Shown here piece by piece: positions 12,060 to 23,430 of a DNA stretch of 64,000 nt. The stretch spans positions 167,083 through 231,082 of the forward strand of contig MNCI01029667.1 of NCBI GenBank assembly GCA_015680685.1, in the 5' to 3' direction. The position numbers were made by a program, and so were the translations under genes. The stretch is from Gnetum montanum. Its lineage: Eukaryota; Streptophyta; Gnetopsida; Gnetales; Gnetaceae. Under the pieces are notes generated by a model that was not told where the DNA came from, did no database searches, and saw only the letters and a program-made list of their open reading frames with translations. Within the stretch, counting starts at the first letter, position 1, and every line of letters starts with the position of its first letter.

Positions 12060-12184
12060 TGTTATTTATTGGTGTGCTATTTTACCATTATATAATTTTT
12101 TTCTTTTAATTAACCCTAAGGTTTGTTTAAGCTCCCAATGATGTGAGTGATCTCCTATGTTCTACTTAGCACACAAACACTTAG

Positions 12185-12202
12185 TCCTCGACAACGGCGC
12201 CA
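12185..12202 (-). other. Primer binding site, tRNA-Asp, element C
   Basis: Minus strand TGGCGCCGTTGTCGAGGA, two mismatches from the perfect site in A, one base from the LTR end. Both changes look like C-to-T or G-to-A decay. Confidence 0.85.
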
Positions 12203-12203
12203 A

Positions 12204-12761
12204 TAATGAGTGGCAAGGTACCCCTACACTCAACCATATGAATACGAGCATAGTACCCACGATCCGGTCAAACTCTGTAGGATAAGTGCCTACACGCCTC
12301 ATGGAACACTTAGGGTTAATCATTCGTTGTCTTCCCAAACTTACTTGTAGTTGTCACGATGTATGGTTAAGTAAGTCCGAGGTATATGATTTTTATATCT
12401 TTTTATGTTTTATCTCCTATGCTATTGAGTTGAAAGGTTGAAGAGACTAATTACTAACTCTAACTAACTAACTAAGTCTAAATTAACCTAGCATCAGCAT
12501 CTGTTCCCACTTACCATTCACACCCTGAACCAATGCAACCTTGGTTACCAAATGCTANTAAAGATCTGTTCACTCTGGAGTTCCTACTGCAGGCACATGG
12601 AAATTAATCTATCTCTAGAGTGGAAAAACTACCAAAGTTTCCCTACAGTCTAGGCCTAGAATGAGGAAACAAGGGTGAGTCACCTCTTATTTATAGATAT
12701 GATGGCGCACCGCGATATCGCGTACACAATATCGTGGCCCATGCAATATCGTGTCCCATCA
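12204..12761 (-). repeat. 5' LTR of element C (558 bp, interrupted by an N)
   Basis: Matches the 3' LTR 5848-6661 except that about 250 bp is missing exactly at N 12558, so the N stands for an unresolved gap. The inner end is TAATGAG-mutated; the outer end is CCCATCA. The palindromes (12712-12760) and a TATAAATAAG box (minus, about 12694) are kept. Confidence 0.88.
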
Positions 12762-12766
12762 ATAGT

Positions 12767-13866
12767 TATGTGATGTGCAAGATAGTCATGTTATAAAAAT
12801 TAGATTCCACTTAGTAAATATTATTTTATATGTAGATGATGTTACCTTAATCTCCACTATTGTAAAATGTATACAAAACATGTTGAACATTTTAGAAAAT
12901 TATTGTCATTCATCCTGTCTTCAAGTGAATGTAGATAAAAAAAAATTGATGATCTCAAGTACAAGAAATACTTATTATAACTTCTATTTTGGAGATACCA
13001 ATGAGCAAATAGTAGATTCTTTTAAATATTTGGATCTTATTTATATGGATAATTACGTGTGGAGGAAGTGCATCAAAGAATAAATAGTAAGAGGATTCCA
13101 AGCTCTATATACTTTCAAAAATAAGTGCAAGGATTTAGGACTCTAGGCTTTGAAGGTCAGAGAATAATTTTTAAAACTATAATCTATCCTATTGTATTAT
13201 ATGGATGTGTTGTTTAAGGACCTAGACTCAATGTTAAACTTTGGAACAGTGGAAAAAACTTTTCTTCTCAATGAGTTAAAGATGACGATGCAAATACTTT
13301 ACTTAATATTATTATGTGAATGTCATTTATTACCTTTAGAAGTAGAAGGCTTATGTCAATTCATTACATACACTCATAGTTTGCATATATTAAGGTAGGA
13401 AAAAATCTCTAAATTAGTTATTGAGGATTTGTGAGACTATGATTGGTGTTTTTAGGGAATGCAATGGTTAAGAAAATGAAATATCTCTTGGGAGGAAGTA
13501 CACAAAATCCTAATTATATTTGCAAACTAGTTAACTAAAAATGAACTATAAAAGAGCCAAAAAATGACAAACATTGGAAGTAGCACAAAGCACTTTTATG
13601 AAATTTCTCCTCTCATCAGCATGCCTTTGATGCTAGATACATGTCTAAAATAGAGATGGAAGCAAATAAATATAGGAAGAACATGACACTTTCTAAAAAG
13701 AAAATAGTGGGTGCATGTTAAAAATAAAGAAAAAGGAAAAAAGTGGATGCATGTTGGAAAGAAGAAAAAAACTAGGTGCATGTTGAAAATAAAAAAATTG
13801 ATAACCCTTAAATCATAGGATTATATTACTATTGTTACTATTATTGTTGTTGTTGTTGTTGTTGCA
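12767..13866 (+). pseudogene. LINE reverse transcriptase, downstream part, with (TTG)n tail
   Basis: Resumes the frame cut by element C at 5847. The catalytic box appears as ILYVDDVTLI (about 12815-12845), then LQVNVDKKK (about 12925), then a segment YKYLxL-like near 13020. A later stretch near 13310-13390 (LLPLEVEGLCQFITYTHSLH) fits the region after the reverse transcriptase in plant LINEs. Stops and frameshifts are common. The decayed sequence ends at a short (ATT)(GTT)n run, 13838-13864, which resembles the simple-repeat 3' tail of RTE-type LINEs. Clade assignment is an inference. Confidence 0.7.
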
Positions 13867-14081
13867 AGTCTCCTACATAAGTGAACGCATTTTTCTTGCT
13901 AGGGTGTTTTGTTAAATTTTGTATCTTTGTTTTATTACTATTGGAAATCAATCATAGATCTATTATATATTTTATAATTAAATGTTGAGATTCAAATACC
14001 CTTGAAATTTTTTCTTTCTATTAGTTATCGTGGCTTTATAAGTATTTAGCTATGCATATTTTAATCTTTATGCATATTCAG
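13867..14081. other. Unassigned AT-rich stretch between LINE and element D
   Basis: No gene seen. It resumes at 21145 once element D is removed. Both sides share short words such as tatgcatat and tatgcacat. It may be the outer part of the 5' LTR of element E, but the truncated 3' LTR of E gives no second copy to prove it. Confidence 0.4.
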
Positions 14082-14845
14082 TGATGAGCCACGATATCAC
14101 GTCCCATCTCATTATCTATAAATAAGAGGCAGCTACCCTTGTTTTAGGTAGTAAGACTTAGACCCATAGCTAAACTCTTGCAATTTTACCATTCTAGAGT
14201 TAGAATAATTTTCATGTGCCAGCAGTAGGAGTCTTAAAGTGAACAGATCTTTATTCGAGCAAATTGTACCTGAGCACACATTTGTGTACGACAATAAAGA
14301 CAAACTTTATGATAAACCTTACAGCATATGGACTAAGCTAAATAGTAATTAATTAGTGTTGAATGTTTAAATGCTTTCCTAGTTAGTTAATCTCTCTCAA
14401 CCCTTGACTCTCCTAGTTAAGTGCACTCAGTTCAACCACTTCGAGCATGTGTGTAGCACTTGGTAACCCAATAACGATTAGCATTTGGTAATCCCAGCAG
14501 TGTTGCACTGGTTCAGGATGTGTGCAACAAGTGGGAATAGATACTAGTGTTAGGAATAATTAGAACTTAGATTAGTAAATAGTTAATGAAAGTTAGTCAC
14601 TTAGTTCTCCTTACCTTCCCCTATTAGCATAGGACATTAAAAAGATAAAAGATATAAAAATCATATACCTCAAGCTTACTTAACCATACAACCATGACAA
14701 TACAAGTAAGTTTGGGAAGACAACAATTGATTAACCTTAAGTGTTCCATTAGGGTGCATAAGCACTTAGTCCTTGGAGTTTGACCGAATCACACGTGAAA
14801 CACTCATATTCGTATGGTTGTGTAGGGGTACCTTGCCACTCATCA
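14082..14845 (+). repeat. 5' LTR of element D (764 bp)
   Basis: TGATGAG to CTCATCA. TATAAATAAG at 14117-14126, 35 bases from the tip. Compared with the 3' LTR it has lost about 29 bp of the palindrome block, apparently between two 'atatcac' repeats. Confidence 0.93.
14117..14126 (+). promoter_or_regulatory. TATA box in 5' LTR of D
   Basis: TATAAATAAG followed by aggcagc, matching LTRs A and C. It would drive the genomic RNA of element D. The 3' LTR copy is at 20410-20419. Confidence 0.65.
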
Positions 14846-14846
14846 T

Positions 14847-14864
14847 TGGCGCCGTTGCTGGGGA
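14847..14864 (+). other. Primer binding site, tRNA-Asp, element D
   Basis: TGGCGCCGTTGCTGGGGA, one mismatch from the tRNA-Asp complement, one base after the LTR. Confidence 0.9.
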
Positions 14865-14991
14865 CTTAGTTGTTTGTGCGCTATGTAGAACATAGGAAAT
14901 CATCCATCGCATTGGAATGTTAGAATGAACCCTTAGGGTTGATCAAAGGAAAGATAAGACAATGGTAAATCATACACCAAACAAGAAGAAA

Positions 14992-17900
14992 ATGTCTTCT
15001 TCTTCACACAAGAGCACTTCACCACCTAGGACTAACACAAGAGACAGTCGGCAGCATAACACACGTAACCAAGATCCGCCAGTTCCTCAATAATTTTGTG
15101 TGGTATATACTCATCATGATGAGTATGTACCCAACTTTAACTTTATTCTCCATCAACATGAACAACTTCGTTGGAGAGACTTGGAAGGTAACATTGTGTT
15201 ACCTCCAGACCGATCAATCCCCAACATGCTCCTTCGTGCTCTCTCATGAATAGGCATGTCATTTTTGTACGCAAAATATGTTGTATGCGATCATGACACA
15301 AGGGACTACCATCCCACAGAAGTGCAACATCAAAGGGACTTGCAACAGGAGAGATATCATACATCCTCGAAGGGTAAATGGCCCCATAATGCTTTGCATG
15401 TCTTGAGTGAAATTGAGGGTAGTGAACCTGCTTCAACAGGTTCCCCACCAAATGATGTTCCCCCTCCTAACGATGGTTAGGAGGTGGTGTATCAAAACCT
15501 CCACTTCATGGTTCACAACCCTGGTTTTGATCCCCATGAACATGATGTGTTCGATGAGGGAACACAAACACACGATAAGGGCAAACGTTCTGATCATAAT
15601 CATGATCGGGGTCAAGACCATGGAAGAGAAGATAGAAAACACCATCATGGTGATGGTTCTCCTTCTTGTTCACCTTCATCATCACGTTCACCCTCTCCTT
15701 TAGTGTCTGGATGTAGTCATAAGGAAACTAACTGTGAGGATAAAGGTAAACAGAGTGAAAAACACCGACGAGATATTCAAGAACAAGGACGAGGGCACTC
15801 TAAAGAATCAAGGCATGGAAGAAGGGAGAGTAGAGAACCGTGTAGACACCATAGATGCTACAAATGAGATGACCATGATGAACCCCTACTCATAACTAGA
15901 AGCATGCTAGATATCATGGAGGCCGTAAGAATTCCAACAAGGCACCAAAAGGATAGTAGGATCAAGAGGTTGGACATGAACAATATCCCACGATCTCAAG
16001 GGGGATATAATGCCAATTCTCAAAACCACTTACAAGCATTTCACAATTCATGTGCCTTGCAGAACATAGAAAATGAATGGCAAAAATTGAAGTTTTTCCC
16101 AAGGACACTAGTGAAAAAAGTGGAAAGCTGGTACTGGTCCTTAGAATTGGAATCCATTCGGAGGTGGAGTACAATGTTAGAACTATTTAATGACAAGTAC
16201 CAAACGTACTCCCGAGTGTCTAACCTGTGAAAGCAAATCCAAGGATGGAAGTAGCGAAATCATGAATCCTTGGATGCTACCATAAGTTGTTATTGTACAC
16301 TGTTACATCATTGCTCAGGCCATGGTTATTCATAGTGGGATCAACTACGCCATCTCATAGATGGACTTAGGCATGAAACAAGGAGAACCATTGGAATGTA
16401 TGCCCAAGGGAGATTATCAAAGCTTAGGTCTCATCAAGTTCATAGATTGCTAGAGTAAGTAGCCAAGGAAGAGGGGGAGCTACGTAAGAGAGAAAATGTG
16501 AAAGAGTACAATCGAGATCCTTCTCTCTAAAAAAGGAGAGTGAGATTCTGTGAGGAGGAGGAAGAGTCACCACTCAAAGAGATGGTGAATAGGAAAACCT
16601 TGCCACTTCAAAAAATAACAACAAAGGTATAGGAAAAGGTAGACCAAATGTGGGACTCCCTAGATAGTAGGTTCGAAACTGTCCTTAAAATCGTAGAGGA
16701 GTCTAGGGAGTGAGGTAGTGACTATGAAAAAAAGAAAAAGAGAGAAGTGGACAATGCACGTAACAAAGGTAAGGGTAAAATGGCCATCACCGAAGAGGTT
16801 GTGGATTCAAATATGGACAATGACGATGGATGTGAGATATGCCAATACGACCATCCTAAGGGATGTTGCCCAGTGATCTCACACCTATAAGAGTCTGGGG
16901 TGTATGCACTCAATCCACGACTTAACAAATAGCAAGCACCCTGATAGTTACCTTATCCCCAAGGTAACCCAAGGCAGTTCCACCAACCTTCAATGTATTA
17001 GCCAAGTGGAACTCCACCACAACCTATTGAGCAACACCAATAGTGGCAATACCCACAGTCATTGGGGATGCCACCACCAAGGCAACAATACCCCTACAGG
17101 AAACTGGATCCATATGGCTACTGCATGCAGCAGCCAATCTCTCCACGTGACTCTGTTGGTCACGTAACATTACAACATTACTACCAAGCTTGGGAGTATT
17201 ATAGGACTTCTTCTTCTAGGGGAGACAACCCATAGACATACCATCCTACAAATCCATCCGCAACTCTCACACCAATAGCTCCATTACCACCTGCTCCAGC
17301 AATGCAAGGGGAACTCCCCACTGAACTGCAGCAACGTAATGCTACGAGGGCTGTGAATCTTCAACTTGCTACTGGTTCTGACAATCATATGAAGAGAAGA
17401 CCTTTCTTTAGAACCAATAGTCCAACCAAGCCCTTACAACCACAAGCGGTTGAACCTCTGAATGCCTCTCCTTCAAATAAGGCTGCAAAGCTCCCTTCAA
17501 ACCAAAAATCGAGCTCAACACACACGGCTATGTTAACCCATGCTGTTACTGACTAGATTAAGGAGGGCCACCTTCCTAGGAAATTCTCTAACCCCAAAAG
17601 CCCTCTAATCTATCTCCAAGTCACTGGGAATGAACCATGTAAAGCTCTTATGAACTCAGGTTCCAAAGTGAACTTAATATCGTAAGAGATGTACAAAGCC
17701 TAGAACCTGCCTCCATTAAAGAAGAGCAATATTCATCTAGAGATAGCTGACCAATCCATCGCTATTTCCTTGGGACTAGTGGAGGACATCATTACCACTG
17801 TGTGTGGGTGGTCATACCTAGCTAATTTCCTAGTGATACAAGTAAAAAATGATAAAGGGGACTTCCCAATAGTTATGGAAAGGGCATGGCTAAGTACCAT

Positions 17901-18063
17901 AAATGCACACCTAGGAATCTGCGATCCTTCCCTAGAAATATCTAAGGAAAATACTTTTGGGAAGATCGAGAAGAAGAAAGTTCCATGCATCACATATAGT
18001 GATACAGGGTGTGATTGCGTACAAGAATGTTCAGCATTTCCTCCATGCAACCAGTGTGCATAA
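14992..18063 (+). pseudogene. gag-pro: gag-protease polyprotein of element D (decayed)
   Basis: ATG at 14992 in the same context as in C (ATGTCTTCTTCT). One frame runs the whole way with more than a dozen stops and no frameshift seen: N-terminal region, Ser/His-rich linker (15560-15870), gag domain with WSTMLELFNDKYQTYSRVSN (about 16165-16225), zinc-knuckle-like Cys-x2-Cys-x3-His-x4-Cys (about 16835-16870), Pro/Gln tail, and protease near 17640-18000. The protease active-site Asp is replaced: the motif reads MNSGSK where C has LLDSGS. Most stops are TAG where a relative has CAG or TGG. Recognisable but certainly inactive. Confidence 0.88.
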
Positions 18064-20333
18064 GAAATTGACATACAAAAGTGTCTGTATGTAGTAACCA
18101 CATAATAAGAAGACACCTAGTGGTTGATAGCTGATCAAGAGAGTAACTCACCAACATGCATGGAACTAACTAAGAAAAAAACTTGCACTCACATCGAAAG
18201 CATAGATGCACTGGAGCAAGAGCATCGCCAACTTCCAAACCTTAACCTGAAAACATCAATTGGGAGAAGTTGGAAACTCCTAAAAAATTCAAACAAGTGC
18301 TCTGATAAGAGATTACTAGTCAATGTGCAATAGACCAACCCTTACAATGAATCTAGAATGGTCAATGCACATAATACCTTGGAGAATGGATGACCCCGCT
18401 CATTATTTCGAATCTCCCCCTTCCAACTCAGTCATGGGAGAGATGGCCACCTCTGCTGATCATTTGAGGCCCTCAGTTCCTTTTTAAGTTTTTGTTTTAC
18501 ACATTTTTGTTTTACAAATTTCTTTAACTTCTCTTTTTTTTATTTTGCAACATCATTTATACTCTTTCATTTCTTTGTGTTTTTATTTATTTTGTTAGGT
18601 TCGTCACCTAATAAGTGCTCTTGATGGTGGTACGAACTATATTCCATTGATTGCTAATGTTTGGTTTTTACCTTGGAGTTATAATGTCGATACTAAGGTA
18701 TGGTTCTTTTGATATAATAGGCAATGATTCCACGTCATCCATGCATCCATGAATTTCTATGATCTCTCTTAGCTTGAAACTATACATTTCCTTTCTTAAT
18801 AATAGAACTATCAATGAATTGGTGACTAAGCAGTTCTCAAACTGAGGAAGGACTCAAGGTCTGAAAAGGATGTGACTTCAAGGGGATTTGATGCATTTGT
18901 GTTGGTCATTCTCTTGGGTGCTTGAATGTTTTCTTCTTGGGTTTTCCTTACCATTCCGACATTGCTCCATTATTAGGAAGCTGAGCTAATAAAAATAATA
19001 AGTCTTTGCATGGTGTGGTTCTCACATAAAAAAAAAAGAAAAAAAAAAGAAAAAAGAATGAGAATTCAAAGCACGCCCCTTAGACAAAATAATCATCTAG
19101 GCTACAAGCACTGGTTATGGAACTAAACAAACATGTTCCCTCTAACTAAGGCCCTCTCTTTCTTCCTACTTTTCCTTTTCTCATTTCCTCAAAATGGTGG
19201 TGACTCTTTGGCGGCAGCATTCTTGTTACTTCAAGTGGATGGACTGGCCAAATGTATTAATGCGAAGTCACTAGATGTGGATTGTTTGAGGCTGGATTTG
19301 GAATGAGATCTACTAAGTCACATTAACCATGAATACACAAGGTGTTGTACACCACCTCATTCTTGAGACTCCATTCCATTCTCTTCTTTTCATCATTCTT
19401 TCTCCATTTTCCACCTCATTGTCAAGTGTATCAATGGTCTATATTTTGGTTGATGCATTATTTTCTTTTTGGTAAATTCTTGTGGTTAAGACTTTAACTC
19501 TTACTTCTAAATGACATTTCTAGAGCCTCAAGACTCTTTGAATGTGGGATTGTCAGGGCATTATGGGCATGAGCCTGCTTTGGGGAGGACCCATTGGCAT
19601 TCCTACTTGGTGCATCAGTTAACTTCTTTCCCTTAAACATTTCCGCAATCAACATTTGTTTTGTTCATTTCCACCTCTCATATCCATTTTATCAATGTTT
19701 TCATTATTTATTTTTCTCCATCTTTCTTATTTCTTATATTTTTCCATTATATCGCTATCGGAGGATCGCTCTTAGTCATGCGGGTCCTAGTTCAATCTTT
19801 TCAGTTTTCTCCTAACCTCTATACCTTACATCTTTGGTAGTCACCAGTGTTATATCTTCAGAGTCCACATTAGCCATATCATAACTCAGCCAATAGACTG
19901 TACACCGAGGCAAGGTATCGATTACACTGTGATTTATTTATCCTTGCTAATATGAGACTGTGTTGTGTATGTAGATGGCAATCATACAATAATGGACTAG
20001 TGCTGGAGGAAACACTTAGGATGGACTGATGTTGGAACAGTCATGCAAAGAACAAGATTGATTGCGTGGTTATGAATGGACAATGGAAGGTGCAATTTTG
20101 GCATCGACAGTAACACATCTTCTTCTATTCTCTCTCTTCTCTCTCAGCTACCAAATAAGGCTAGATGTCAAATGTGTATAGTGTTCATTCTTGTGGTCAT
20201 GAACACTAATATTTCCATGCATTGTAATAATGATCCGTTCACGTGTCACCCCATTCACCATTAGTGTCATTCAAGTCAATAATCCCATATCGTCCCAATA
20301 TTTTGTAAGGAACTCAAGGATGAGTTTTCATTC
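18064..20333 (+). mobile_element. Long untranslated region of element D
   Basis: 2.3 kb without a supported gene. The first 270 bases still follow the linker that precedes reverse transcriptase in element F, then the similarity ends. The rest aligns with C and holds the conserved ggggaggaccca block near 19575-19590 and A- and T-rich runs near 18540 and 19030. Confidence 0.75.
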
Positions 20334-20346
20334 AGTCATGGGGGTA
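20334..20346 (+). other. Polypurine tract of element D
   Basis: agtcatgggggta directly before the 3' LTR; the best preserved copy in the window. Confidence 0.88.
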
Positions 20347-21139
20347 TGATGAGCTGCAATATCACATCTACGATATTGCGTATGCAATATCACGTCCCAT
20401 CTCATTATCTATAAATAAGAGGCAGCTTCCCTTGTTTTAGGTAGTAAGACTTAGACCCATAGCTAAACTCTTGCAATTTTACCATTCTAGAGTTAGAATA
20501 ATTTCCATGTGCCTGCAATAGGAGTCTTATAGTGAATGGATCTTTATTTGAGCAAATTTTACCTGAGCACACATTTGTGTATAGAAATAAAGATGAACTT
20601 TTGATAAACCTTGCAGCATATGGACTAAGCTAAATAGTAATTAATTATTGTTGAATGTTTAAATGCTTTCCTAGTTAGTTAATCTCTCTCAACCCTTTAC
20701 TCTCCTAGTTAAGTGCACTCAGTACAACCACTTCGAGCATGTGTGTAGCACTTGGTAACCCAATAACGATTAGCATTTGGTAATCCCAGCAGTGTTGCAC
20801 TGGTTCAGGATGTGTGCAACAAGTGGGAATAGATACTGGTGTTAGGAATAATTAGAACTTAGATTAGTAAATAGTTAATGAAAGTTAGTCACTTAGTTCT
20901 CCTTACCTTCCCCTATTAGCATAGGACATTAAAAAGATAAAAGATATAAAAATCATATACCTCAAGCTTACTTAACCATACAACCATGACAATACAAGTA
21001 AGTTTGGGAAGACAGCAATTGATTAACCTTAAGTGTTCCATTAGGGTACATAAGCACTTAGTCCTTGGAGTTTGACCGAATCACACGTGAAACGCTCGTA
21101 TTCATATGGTTGAGTATAGGGGTACCTCGCCACTCATCA
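20347..21139 (+). repeat. 3' LTR of element D (793 bp)
   Basis: TGATGAG to CTCATCA, with three decayed palindrome units (gatattgcgtatgcaatatc type) at 20354-20395 and a TATA box at 20410. Confidence 0.93.
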
Positions 21140-21144
21140 TTTAG

Positions 21145-22160
21145 TTATGCACATTTATGGTTTACTATGCACATCTAGATATGCATCTTTTATTTTTATC
21201 ATACACATAATTATATAATACTCTATTCATGAAGTAATTTTGGATCCTAACCCTACCAAGACCATTTTACTTGTTACTTTTTGTCATTAAAATAGTATTT
21301 GGAGTTTATTGTTAATTATAATTAAATATTTCATAAATCATTTTATTAATTAGGTACCTTAGAATGGTGCCCTACTAAGAATTAGACCTTAACAATGTGT
21401 CGTGAACATTCAAAAATGTTAGTTTTGATCCTTGGTTCACTAGAATCGGAGTTACGGTTTTTGAGATATCACATTTTTAGTTTGCTAAAAATACTATAAA
21501 AATTTTGGTATTTGAACTTAGTGACTATGAAAAGTAAAGCTTAAATAAAATTTTAGCATACGATGAGGTAGAATACTTGATAAGGATTTTGTATGTTTAA
21601 ATGAAATTTGATTTAGAATCTATATGTGGCCATTACATGTGCCTAAACATAAAGGGTATTAGTTGAGGAAAGAAATGAGAAATAGACTTATAAAAAAAGT
21701 AAAAATCAAAATTTTAAAAAAAATAAAATTCAAAGTTGATTATTAAAAAAAACACATGCACAAGCCAAAAGGAAAGAAAAATAGTTTAGAAAATTAAAAG
21801 ACATAAATGACATACATAATATATATGAATGTTATATACATAATTCTTACCCCACCACCTTCTAATTTTTTTAATGCCACCTCTCTCCCTTATAAAATTA
21901 TTTCTAAAATGGAAATTGCATTGCATGGTGTTTTATTTTTCATTCAAAAACCATTTTCTGCCCTTTCTTCTTCGTTGAAGTTGATTTAGTCATGTTTCTT
22001 CCATTTTTGAACACATACCAAGCCCAAGTATTCTACTTTATGTGATTCTTTCACTTATAAATAGATTATAGCCTTTGATACATCTTGTTTCAAATCATAG
22101 AAGGTTTTAGCACATTAGTTCAAAGCGAAGTAAAAGGATAATTTTGCACATTTTAAGGAA
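21145..22160 (+). repeat. 5' LTR of element E (outer limit uncertain)
   Basis: The inner 540 bases (21605-22145) match 26625-27150, for example cacatgcacaagccaaaaggaaagaaaaatag and ccaagcccaagtattc. The outer part has no second copy. A weak TATA-like cttataaatag occurs at 22053-22063. Confidence 0.6.
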
Positions 22161-23430
22161 AATAAAGAAAATAAGAAGATTCTTAAAGCCTCACCAACCC
22201 AAGTAAAAAAGATTATTTTACTTTCCTTTTCATTTTACTATACTATTTTGTTGTATATTTTGTACGCTTCTTTGTGCTTTCAAATTTTTCATTATTTTTC
22301 CATGATTTTAATTATTATGTGAATATTTTGGACATTTTTTATATTAAAATCAATATTTAAATTTTTTTCTAAACCATTTTCTATCTTTTGGTGAATTTTT
22401 GGAATTATGAAAAAAATTTCTAACTTACTTTTTAGATATTTTATGATTATTTTGGATCAACTCTTGATATAGACATGATTTTGCGAGAATCTTTTAGAAT
22501 TTAGACTATTATTGATTTTTGGCCACTTTGGAAATCTTTTAGATTTTTGGAATGAAATAATAATATTTATGGGACTAACATGTAGTAGTGGAATGTTCTT
22601 TAGTGGGATCCACCTCATGATAACAAGGGTTTGGATGGATTTCCTACCTTAGATTTCGATTCATAAGTTCATGTGAGGTTGGGAAGCTAGTTGAGACCAT
22701 GGCACTAAGCAATTAAATCTACTGGTATGTAGTGAGGCATAGTAAAGACCTATCTTTCTGATGATAGATGTGCTTCAGTCACTGAAGATATTAGTAGTGA
22801 GGCTATTGCTAAGACCCAACAATGAGTGGCTCCTTTGGGGTCATGAGGATAATTCGATAATAGTAGTGAAGTTATTTCAAGACCTATCTATATATTCTTA
22901 TAGTATTAAGAGTAACCAAGACCTAGCCTTCAAAGATGCCCAAATTAAATATAAATTCTTTGCATTTTTGGATTTTACATAGATTTTTGAAAAAATTTTA
23001 ACATTTCTAGATCTTGAAATATTTTTTAATATTCAATTGAAAACATTTATCTAGCCCATATCTTAAGACTTTTATTCTAAACCTTTGTGCTTCATGAAGA
23101 GGAAAAGAAAATAACCTTTCTTATTTGAGGGGTTTTAACTCCTCCTACATTTCGATGCAAAGAGTCCACACTAGCCATAGAAACACTTGAAGGGGAACAT
23201 GGCATGAAAGATGGATCAATTTTTCATAAGATGAACCCTCTCAACTTGAAAAATATTTTTTTTACATTTTTTATTTTTGTAAAATAGAAACCTTACACTT
23301 TTTGGATACTTCACGATAAAATTCTCAATGTTCCTAGGTAACTCAAAATCAAGGTGTTTAACTCTTAATCTTTCTTCAAAATAAAAATAAAAAAAATAAC
23401 AATAAAAATAAGTGCTCTATGAATAAAGGA
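22161..23430 (+). other. Leader of element E, no gene seen
   Basis: AT-rich, no recognisable domain. It should hold the primer site; a tRNA-Met type TGGTATCAGAGC, usual for chromoviruses, is not present in clear form. Confidence 0.45.

Larger units (their letters stand above)
5848..12761 (-). mobile_element. Element C: complete gag-protease LTR retrotransposon without pol
   Basis: Minus-strand order: 5' LTR (12761-12204), tRNA-Asp primer site, gag-protease (12059-8941), 2.3 kb untranslated region, polypurine tract, 3' LTR (6661-5848). A 5 bp duplication, atagt, flanks it at 5843-5847 and 12762-12766. No reverse transcriptase, RNase H or integrase motif lies between protease and polypurine tract. 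It is probably non-autonomous, relying on pol from a relative such as F. Same layout and family as element D. It splits a LINE. Confidence 0.88.
14082..21139 (+). mobile_element. Element D: complete gag-protease LTR retrotransposon without pol
   Basis: 7058 bp. 5' LTR, tRNA-Asp primer site, gag-protease, 2 kb untranslated region, polypurine tract, 3' LTR. Flanks ttcag (14077-14081) and tttag (21140-21144) fit a 5 bp target duplication with one change. The LTRs differ by a few percent plus one 29 bp indel. No reverse transcriptase or integrase sequence is present. Same family as C, opposite strand. Confidence 0.9.
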
